DNA from: Bacillota bacterium
GTDB lineage: Bacteria; Bacillota; Clostridia; Peptostreptococcales; Anaerovoracaceae
Reading direction: 5' to 3'
Assembly (NCBI GenBank): GCA_022793795.1
Contig: JAAWDM010000025.1
Span: 110,563 to 174,562 of the forward strand
Length of the DNA: 64,000 nt
This document shows, piece by piece, positions 57,528 through 64,000 of the stretch. The translations under genes and the position numbers were made by a program. How positions within the stretch are numbered: position 1 is the stretch's first letter; the number at the start of each line of letters is the position of its first letter. The notes beneath the pieces are model-generated. The model did no database searches and was not told the DNA's origin. It worked only from the letters and a program-made list of their open reading frames with translations.

Positions 57528-58082
57528 TCAAAAATACACTGTATCGTGAAAGAATATGTATCTGTTGTTTTTGACTTCTGTTTCAGTGCTAGAATATATC
57601 ATGATTCCCTTATTTTTCTTCTCCTCATCTATCTTTAATTCAACTTCACTTACTTTGCATAGGTCTCCATTTATTGAGTATTCAATCCCCTTTGTGTCAC
57701 GAGGCCACAGCGCAAGAGCGCCTAAAAATCGTACCTCCGAATCTGCCGCATCTTTTACCCAACCATATTTAATATTTATAATCTCCCAATCTGAATTGGT
57801 CTCTTTCGTCTCTACCAGAAATCCCGCTTCATATATTTCTTTTCCATCTTTTATTGGTGTATACAAAATTCGATACGTATGCTCATTCTTCTCTTGAGAG
57901 ATGCCTTCTGCTATACCAATTTTGTAAAGGTCTGCAACATACTGCACCAGTTCTTCATAATTCAACTTGTTACTGCAATGCTGATGTAACTCAACTTCAG
58001 GCTCGTTAAATGAACATCCATAAAGAGTGCATGTAATGCATACTAGCCCCAAGATTAAATTACTCGCCATTTTCCTCTTCAT
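57528..58082 (-). CDS. Putative lipoprotein of unknown function
   Basis: 184 residues. Signal peptide with lipobox LYGCS, then a mixed alpha/beta domain (SNKLNYEELVQYVADLYKIG). No family recognised. GGAGGGG lies a few bases before the ATG. It follows the anti-sigma remnant on the same strand after about 215 bp that hold no convincing gene. Confidence 0.65.
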   Translation of the reverse strand: MKRKMASNLILGLVCITCTLYGCSFNEPEVELHQHCSNKLNYEELVQYVADLYKIGIAEGISQEKNEHTYRILYTPIKDGKEIYEAGFLVETKETNSDWEIINIKYGWVKDAADSEVRFLGALALWPRDTKGIEYSINGDLCKVSEVELKIDEEKKNKGIMIYSSTETEVKNNRYIFFHDTVYF

Positions 58083-58296
58083 CCTTTAACCCCTCCGAAA
58101 AATCCCCCTCAAAAGCTCTAATATCGCATATATGATTGCATATATAGAAACTATTATATATGTCATAAAATCATAAATTAAACGAGAGCCCATCCCGTTG
58201 GTGAAATTCTCTGCATCCAATCTATCAATCAAAAATCCAATCAGCAGAAAAACTGCGATACATCTGCACTCCCCTCCTTTTTAAAGTTTGTCCAAA

Positions 58297-58833
58297 TTAT
58301 TTTTTCTCTTTTCTATATTCCAGCCCTTCTGCGATTTTTATGATGGTCTCTTTATCCATCTCTCCTGTTGCTCCTACCACCATCTGTCTATCATCTGTCA
58401 TCCAATATATAGTAATATTCTGATTCTGAACATCCTCAAATAAATAGCCTTTATAGTATCCGATACGAACCTCTTCCACAGTATTCGTATCTGTATCATG
58501 GCCCATAACCGCATTAAATGAAAATTCATCAATGTAAAAGCGTTTTTCGCCGTCATTGCTTTCAAAGGCGATTATACTTTCACCATCCCGTTTCTCCGCC
58601 GCCACCATCTGAAATCCATCCGGCACATAGGTGGGGTACCAGTAATCCGTCCACTCACTAATTAAACTATTTTCCTCTTCCGGTAATAAGGTGACGCCTC
58701 CAGCTGATTCGTCAAAAAGGAGACTATAAACCCGCACACGAAACGCCTCGGAGGTTTCCATTGCAATTACAGTCATTGTCGTAATGCATACCAGAAACAC
58801 TGCCGCCGCCTGCAAAATGCGTTTTCGTCGCAC
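58297..58833 (-). pseudogene. DUF4367 domain, C-terminal part of a probable anti-sigma factor
   Basis: 178 residues beginning at GTG: a membrane helix (RILQAAAVFLVCITTMTVIAM) and an extracytoplasmic DUF4367 domain (YWYPTYVPDGFQMVAAEKRDG; ITIYWMTDDRQMVVGATGEM). DUF4367 proteins usually carry a cytoplasmic sigma-binding N-terminus; here that part is a separate frame just upstream (58842-59048). The GTG sits inside a G7 run without a usable ribosome site, and its frame stays open upstream, which suggests one gene split by an indel near 58845-58860. Confidence 0.65.
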
Positions 58834-58841
58834 CCCCCCTG

Positions 58842-59048
58842 CTATTTCTCCGCTTTCTTGTCATAGGCCCTTGCAAATTCCAAAAAGTTCTGATCCGGCC
58901 CTATTATTGGAAATATCTGGTCGATAGATTCCACTCTTTTCAGGTATTCTTTATCCCTCTCAATGAATTCCTCTTTTGACAGCTTGGCAACTTCTCTAAG
59001 CGCCTCATCAGCAGAATATTCATTCTTTCGTATTTTTAAGTTTCCCAT
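58842..59048 (-). pseudogene. Probable N-terminal part of the same anti-sigma factor
   Basis: 68 residues, helical and charged (YSADEALREVAKLSKEEFIERDKEYLKRVES), like the cytoplasmic segment of anti-sigma proteins. It starts 3 bp after the end of the sigma gene's extended frame. It could also be a small independent protein. Confidence 0.6.
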
Positions 59049-59051
59049 TGG

Positions 59052-59576
59052 TTATCTATCCTCATTCTGTTGTTGTAATCTTAAAATTTCACTCTTTAGT
59101 TTCTTCAGAATCCGTTATTGTCTGGCTCTTACCGCGCCTTCACTGATTCCAAAGGCATCGCCTACCGCTCGTGCACTTAGCCCTGCATCGAACCGCAAGT
59201 AAATCAGCTGTAACTCCTCTTCTGATAAGACCCCTCTCGCCTGCTCTAAATAAAATAATTGTTCTTTACGAAAGGATTCTTCATCCAATATTATGGCTGA
59301 CTCCAGCGCTTCTCTTGCTTGTTCTGCTTTATCAAATTGTCGTTTTTCAACTGTAAAAAAGTCTGAAACCGCTGTTTTTACCATCCTTCGTAAATAATTG
59401 ATTAAATGGTCTCTTTCCATATTGAGATATCGCTTTGGATTTTCTGCAACCTTGGACCATACAATCGCCGCCACATCTTGTGCATTTTGATGGTCTGTGG
59501 TGTAGTCGCTGATACACGTATACACCAGTTTGTAATTTTCAATATACAAATCCTCTATCGAATTATAGTATCCCAT
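59052..59576 (-). pseudogene. ECF-like sigma factor with a premature stop in region 4
   Basis: The frame gives 153 residues (59576-59115): region 2 (NYKLVYTCISDYTTDHQNAQDVAAIVW) and region 4 (EEELQLIYLRFDAGLSARAVGDAFGISEGAVRARQ). A TAA at 59115-59117 cuts the recognition helix. Past it, the same frame runs on as RILKKLKSEILRLQQQNEDR to 59052, just the length and pattern expected of the missing end, and meets the next gene cleanly. A Tyr codon changed to TAA would explain it. The protein as cut is unlikely to recognise -35 boxes. Confidence 0.72.
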
Positions 59577-59782
59577 TTAGTTCCTTCCTCATATCTACCT
59601 GCTCCCGTATTTCCACACCAAAACATGTTTTGTAATCACTACCTCAATCATATCATAGGTTTGAATTATTTCAAAAACAATCTTTAGCTGTATGGAAAAA
59701 TCCTATCTTCTTTCAGAAGAACGTAAGAAGAATATCCATTTTTCGATACTACTGATACGGCGCTTTTCCTAATTTGTTACGC

Positions 59783-59812
59783 AAAAAAGAGAACCTTTTT
59801 CAGTTCTCTTTT
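59783..59812 (-). terminator. Intrinsic terminator of the CHAP gene
   Basis: AAGAGAAC/GTTCTCTT with a T-rich loop; on the minus strand seven T follow. Confidence 0.82.
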
Positions 59813-59822
59813 ATATTCTCAC

Positions 59823-60425
59823 TTAACAATCCTCTATCAACCCATACCCCAATATGCCTTTGCTTCCTGCTTTATACGTCATCTCCTTGCACATATCCTG
59901 GCTATTGCCTTCTATGGTATACACGATGTCATCTTTGCACTCTTTTACAATCCCCACATGGTCGCTGATTCCGTTTTCATCCCAATCAAAAAAGATAATC
60001 ATACCTGGCTGGGGAGAAATGGTTTTGCTAAACCATCTTTTATGGGAAATAAACCAATTTACACCGTCCTGGCAGCAGGAAAACTTGGGCGCTTTGTTTG
60101 TCTCAATATAACCGCATTGTTCCGCGCACCAACTGACAAAACAGCCGCACCAGTCCACCCCTTCGTCATAGCCATACCATTTCCAAAATTTCTTTCCCCC
60201 CATATTGCCAAGTTGTGATTCGGCGATTTTCCCAATCTCCACATTTTCTGGAATAGACTGGTCATCACTGCCATATAAAACAAGAGTCCCTGCAAATACA
60301 ACAACAACAACCAAAATAAACGCCAATCTTCCTATACCCAATGGAGACTGCTGACCTCTTTTCCACATATAAAGTTTTCTTCTAGCCCTTCGCTTCCATG
60401 GCCTTCCCATTAACAACTGAAACAT
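59823..60425 (-). CDS. Membrane-anchored CHAP-domain peptidase/amidase
   Basis: 200 residues. A basic cytoplasmic start, one membrane helix (about 34-52), then a CHAP domain: catalytic Cys in VDWCGCFVSWCAEQCG, His in ISDHVGIVKEC, and an Asn/Glu region TIEGNSQDM. CHAP enzymes cut peptidoglycan cross-bridges or stems. Its small size and anchor suggest a housekeeping or conjugation-type wall hydrolase rather than a phage lysin. It stands alone with its own terminator. Confidence 0.82.
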   Translation of the reverse strand: MFQLLMGRPWKRRARRKLYMWKRGQQSPLGIGRLAFILVVVVVFAGTLVLYGSDDQSIPENVEIGKIAESQLGNMGGKKFWKWYGYDEGVDWCGCFVSWCAEQCGYIETNKAPKFSCCQDGVNWFISHKRWFSKTISPQPGMIIFFDWDENGISDHVGIVKECKDDIVYTIEGNSQDMCKEMTYKAGSKGILGYGLIEDC

Positions 60426-60639
60426 TCTGTGGCCTCCTCATCTGTTTCTTCATTCCCTTATATGCAGACCATTGCAGCTTCATGCTGCTTTTTCCCATAT
60501 ACAAATACGGTTGAATGTTGAATTTAGATGCAAGAAAAATTTTTTCAAAAAACACATAAAAAACACATTGGTCGCAAAATGAACACACGCCATTTTGATA
60601 TGATAAACTAAAATAAATCAGAGTTAGAAAGGATATTTT

Positions 60640-61563
60640 ATGAACAAGAAATTACGTAGCAATTTATTGCTGATGACCACTGCAATTATCTGGGGGTCCT
60701 CCTTTGTCGCACAAAAGGCAGGTACGGTTCTGGAGCCGTTTACATATAATGGAATTCGTATGTTTATCGGCGGTCTGGTACTAATTCCTGTCATCTATCT
60801 CTTCAGTATGTTGAATAAGAATCAAGAAGAAACGAAAACCGCAGAAACCCTTGCCGCAGAAAAAAAGGTGCTGCTCATTGGCGGTGTCTGCTGTGGAATC
60901 GTACTTTGCATCGCAACCTCATTGCAGCAGTTCGGGCTTTATTTTGAAACCACTGCTGGCAAATCTGGTTTTATTACTTCCTTATATATCGTTATTGTTC
61001 CCGTTCTGGGTTTGTTCCTGAAACAAAAGGTAAAACCCATTGTCTGGGCTTGTGTTGCCATGGGTGCGGTTGGCTTCTATTTGCTGACTATGGCAGGCAA
61101 AGGGGAAGGTTTTGTTATTCACACCGGTGAATTATTCACACTCCTTTGCTCTGTTGCTTTTTCCTGTCACATTCTGGTCATCGACCATTTTTCTCCAAAA
61201 TGTGACGGCATTAAGCTCTCCTGTATTCAGTTCCTAACCAGTGGCATCATTGGTATTATATGTATGTTTCTCTTTGAAAATCCGGTGCTTACAGATATCT
61301 TGGACTGCTGGCTGCCAATTTTATACTGCGGCGTTTTTTCGTCCGGTGTTGCCTACACCTGTCAGACCCTTGGCCAACAGGATGCAGAGCCTGCAGTTGC
61401 TTCTCTGATTCTGAGTCTGGAATCGGTCTTCTCTGTTCTCTTTGGTGCGCTGCTCCTGAGCGAACGACTGACTTTGCTGGAAGGGCTTGGATGTATCGTC
61501 ATCTTCATCGCCGTTGTCATCCCGCAGCTACCGTCAAAGGAAGAACGATTGAAAGTAAAATAA
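60640..61563 (+). CDS. EamA-family (DMT) transporter
   Basis: 307 residues with ten membrane helices in two EamA repeats (NLLLMTTAIIWGSSFVAQKAG; LSLESVFSVLFGALLLSERLTLLEGLGCIVIF). Exporters of metabolites or amino acids are common in this family; no substrate can be named. AGAAAGGA precedes the ATG. It converges on a second EamA gene with one shared terminator. Confidence 0.9.
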   Translation: MNKKLRSNLLLMTTAIIWGSSFVAQKAGTVLEPFTYNGIRMFIGGLVLIPVIYLFSMLNKNQEETKTAETLAAEKKVLLIGGVCCGIVLCIATSLQQFGLYFETTAGKSGFITSLYIVIVPVLGLFLKQKVKPIVWACVAMGAVGFYLLTMAGKGEGFVIHTGELFTLLCSVAFSCHILVIDHFSPKCDGIKLSCIQFLTSGIIGIICMFLFENPVLTDILDCWLPILYCGVFSSGVAYTCQTLGQQDAEPAVASLILSLESVFSVLFGALLLSERLTLLEGLGCIVIFIAVVIPQLPSKEERLKVK

Positions 61564-61591
61564 TCCAACTCTCTATATATAAAACTTAAAC

Positions 61592-61629
61592 AAAAGGGGA
61601 TGTGGCGTATAAGCGCCACATCCCCTTTT
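61592..61629. terminator. Strong bidirectional terminator
   Basis: AAAAGGGGATGTGGCG/CGCCACATCCCCTTTT around TATAAG, between the two convergent EamA genes. Confidence 0.92.
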
Positions 61630-61646
61630 ACTTATAACGAATATCT

Positions 61647-62549
61647 TTATTGATCTAATGCAGAAGCGCCGGTACCAACATTTCTCATGATAATGGACGC
61701 CACTACCAATACAACTCCGACGATCTTTGCTCCATTCATGGGTTCACTAAATGCCAGCGCTCCAATCAAGGCCGCAAAGACGGTCTCCACCGAAGCAATC
61801 ACCGGCACCCTGGAGGTTTCCAGATTACACGAAAGTCCTTTCATATAAAAGAAATATGCGCCAACGGTCGGAATCAGAGCATACAGCAGTCCCGCTAGCA
61901 GCAGGGACGGACTAACCACCTCTGACAGATTCTCCCACGGCCCGTTAAATATGGCCAGCGTCAATGTGCCGAACAGGAAGCTGTAAAACATCACTGTAAG
62001 AGGATGATACGAACTGGTCACAGTGCCCAAAATGGTCATGAGAGAATAGCAAAATCCTGCCAAAATTCCCATGGTGACGCCGTACACGGAAAACTGCGCT
62101 ATGGAAAAATTTCCACCCGTCACCGTCAGCATACAGCCGGCAATGTTGATTGCGATGGCGCCCACTTTCAGAGGCATCATCTTTTCTTTGAAAAAAATCG
62201 CACTCATAATACTGACAAAAATCGGAGAAGTATAAAGCAGTACCGCGCCGGTTGCGACGCCTACATGGGCGATGGCCTCCGTATAAGCGGTGTTAAACAG
62301 AGCTTGACTGATGACGCCCAGGGCGATACAAACAATCAGTCCTTTTTTGTCAATGCGAAACAGCTTCGTCCCGCCCATCAAAATAAGTATGATGCCAAGG
62401 GGTACAATGCCAGTGGCAAGGCGCAAAAAAGCAACTGTGCTGGAGTCAGCGCCGAGACCTTGCAAGATTCTAACGAAAACGCCAATAGTAGACCAGATGG
62501 TGCCTGCGATAAAAATCATCAGATATCCTTTTGTCTGTTCTGCTTTCAT
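61647..62549 (-). CDS. EamA-family (DMT) transporter
   Basis: 300 residues, ten membrane helices, two EamA repeats (GTIWSTIGVFVRILQG; ASVETVFAALIGALAFSEPMNGAKIVGVVLVV). It overlaps the stop of the upstream peptidase gene by 4 bp (ATGA), so it was probably co-translated with it. Sequence differs clearly from the EamA protein at 60640; they are not a recent duplicate. Confidence 0.9.
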   Translation of the reverse strand: MKAEQTKGYLMIFIAGTIWSTIGVFVRILQGLGADSSTVAFLRLATGIVPLGIILILMGGTKLFRIDKKGLIVCIALGVISQALFNTAYTEAIAHVGVATGAVLLYTSPIFVSIMSAIFFKEKMMPLKVGAIAINIAGCMLTVTGGNFSIAQFSVYGVTMGILAGFCYSLMTILGTVTSSYHPLTVMFYSFLFGTLTLAIFNGPWENLSEVVSPSLLLAGLLYALIPTVGAYFFYMKGLSCNLETSRVPVIASVETVFAALIGALAFSEPMNGAKIVGVVLVVASIIMRNVGTGASALDQ

Positions 62550-63940
62550 CTTTTACCTTTCTGGCAAATCCCAAGGGCTTTTTCTATGAAAAGCTGCATT
62601 TCGGCAGCAGTCTCCCAGTATTCTTCTCCGGTACCGCTGTCGTGGCTTCCGTACTTCAGTACACGGAGCAGAACGGGATTTTCACTGGTATTGCGTTCCT
62701 GCATCCGCGCTGCGAATTTTTTGCTGTGATACGGCGGCACATTGTTGTCGCAGGCCCCGGTCTGAATGTACACCGACGGATAAGGGATTTCCCTGATATT
62801 ATGATATGGGGAATAGCTGAGAAGGTATTTCAGCGAATCCTCGCTTTCCTGTGGATTTCCGTATTCCGTAATGTACATCGGTCCCCTGTCGTCCGCTGCA
62901 AAGCGAACCATATCGGTCAAAGCGACAGAACTGATTACACAGCCAAATAAATCCGGCCGCATGGTTACCAGCGTTGTTACCAGAAGTCCTCCATTAGACA
63001 TGCCTGAGATTGCAATGCGTTCTGGCCGTGTCCAGCCGTCAGCAATGATCTTTTCTGTAATGGCAATAAAATCGTAGAACACATTTTTCTTGTGCATACC
63101 CATACCGTTTTCGTGCCATGCCGGGCCGAACTCTCCGCCGCCACGAATATTCGCATGGATATAAATACCGCCTGCTTTTACCCATTCGCCAACGTTGTTG
63201 CTGGTGACAATATTATCAAAGAAGGGCATTTCACTCACATTATAGCCCCCATAAGCATACATCAAAACCGGCGTATTTCCGTCCGGCTTTGCATCAGAGC
63301 GGCGAATCATATAGTAAGGAATCAGGGTATCGTCCTGCTCTGCCGCAGTCTCAACCCAGCGCTGCTCTACCACCAGATCACTGTAGTCGCAGTCCGATGA
63401 CTTATGTAAAGTCTTCATTTTGCTGCCGTCAAAAGCCAGCACCATCGGAGAATCTACAAAGGACTGGAATTTGATGAAGCTTTCGTCCTGGGATACACCC
63501 AGCAAAAGCGCTTCCCCCATCTCTCCTGGCAGCGGTACCGGCTGCAGAAATGCAGAGCCAGCATCATCGCTGCGTTCCAAAGAAAACAGCCTGTCAGCGG
63601 CATTTTCCATAGCTATGACATAAAGCTTTCCATTAAGGACAAAGCCTTCGTTGAGCTTTCTGCTGTTTTCGGCTTTTACCTCGCGCACTGCTGAGCTGAT
63701 ATCCTCTCCCATCGGGATTCCGATCAGGTCGCCCATGGCCTCATTCTGCTGATCGATAAACCAGCGTCTGCCGTCTGTCGTTCCCAGATAGCGCATTTCC
63801 CTTGCTTCCTCACAGACAGGTGTGACATTTAAATCCCTGTCACATCCGTAGTAATAGGCTTTTCCGTAGTCTGCACAGATTTCAAAGACGATATCATCTC
63901 CACAAACATGAAGCTCTGTAAGGATAGAATAAGTATGAAA
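62546..63940 (-). pseudogene. Prolyl oligopeptidase (S9A), 5'-truncated
   Basis: The C-terminal hydrolase half is intact: Ser in ISGMSNGGLL, Asp in GACDNNVPPYH, His in KYGSHDSGTG. The N-terminal propeller is only partly present. Homology-like sequence (LHVCGDDIVFEICADYGKAYYYG) continues in frame upstream of the first ATG (63796) to about 63920, and an in-frame TAG stands at 63941-63943. Full-length enzymes have about 680-720 residues; at most about 465 codons are open here. A deletion or rearrangement near 63920-63945 has probably removed the start. Confidence 0.75.
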
Positions 63941-63943
63941 CTA

Positions 63944-64000
63944 GATAAGGAGAAAACTCAAAATTGTGTTTAAGGCAGCAGACACAACAAAGTGGAGTGA
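63944..64000. other. Window end beyond the truncated peptidase
   Basis: 57 bases with no recognisable continuation of the peptidase and no gene that can be called within the window. Confidence 0.5.

Noticed and set aside
58083..58290. Small membrane protein between the lipoprotein and anti-sigma genes
   Set aside because: A hydrophobic open frame exists, but no start codon stands behind a ribosome site; too weak to call.

Overview
The window reads as chromosome from a spore-forming, anaerobic Firmicute of class Clostridia. The grounds are a SpoIID homologue, a class III fructose-1,6-bisphosphatase, strong AGGAGG ribosome binding sites, TTGACA/TATAAT-type promoters, a manganese (yybP-ykoY) and a cobalamin riboswitch, and an aldo/keto reductase carrying ferredoxin-type clusters. 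I cannot name the species. Genes sit on both strands in short operons, most closed by clear intrinsic terminators.

Layout. 1-4.6 kb: the end of a transglutaminase-like gene and a type IV pilus-like cluster (PilC/GspF platform protein, four small pilin-like proteins, PilT ATPase). 4.6-12.5 kb (minus): a phosphorelay operon (REC/HD-GYP/GGDEF protein, free Hpt protein, hybrid kinase) and a separate two-component pair. 12.7-14.6 kb: an ECF sigma factor with a membrane anti-sigma-like partner. 14.7-17.8 kb: an FHA-SEDS (FtsW/RodA) polymerase with its class B PBP. 18-21 kb: aldo/keto reductase, a frameshifted papain-like peptidase and an unknown. 21-26 kb: nucleoside phosphorylase, then a glycolipid operon (MGDG-type glycosyltransferase, polysaccharide deacetylase, flippase-like membrane protein). 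26-28.6 kb: isochorismatase-like hydrolase, IclR regulator, aminotransferase. 28.6-35.5 kb: metal and ion transport (P-type ATPase with a free HMA chaperone under an ArsR-type operator; CPA2 antiporter; CaCA exchanger behind a Mn2+ riboswitch). 36.7-44.7 kb: hisD, pantothenate genes (a DUF2520 Rossmann protein that may supply the ketopantoate reductase step, then panB, panC, panD), fbp and spoIID. 44.8-53.8 kb: an accessory region with a PD-(D/E)XK-like gene inside a repeat field, two tRNAs, a tyrosine recombinase, an AP2-domain gene, a giant B12-riboswitch-controlled surface protein and an amidase. 53.8-60.4 kb: small secreted, lipoprotein and anti-sigma genes, several of them broken. 60.6-64 kb: two EamA transporters and a 5'-truncated prolyl oligopeptidase.

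The least explained material is non-coding. (1) A dispersed 276-bp repeat (35540-35815 and 52752-53027, identical length, nested inverted repeats with a covarying pair) is built from 35-bp modules that begin TTGAC and end GTCAA. The same modules surround and enter the 5' coding part of the PD-(D/E)XK-like gene at 45058. (2) Two related hairpin-rich elements lie directly behind a tRNA-Gly and a tRNA-Arg. Each starts with an antisense copy of that tRNA's T-arm and ends with a sense copy of its 3' end. (3) A perfect 15-bp inverted repeat flanks the 238 bp between the tyrosine recombinase and the AP2 gene and may be an invertible switch. All three are readings of the sequence and have not been tested.
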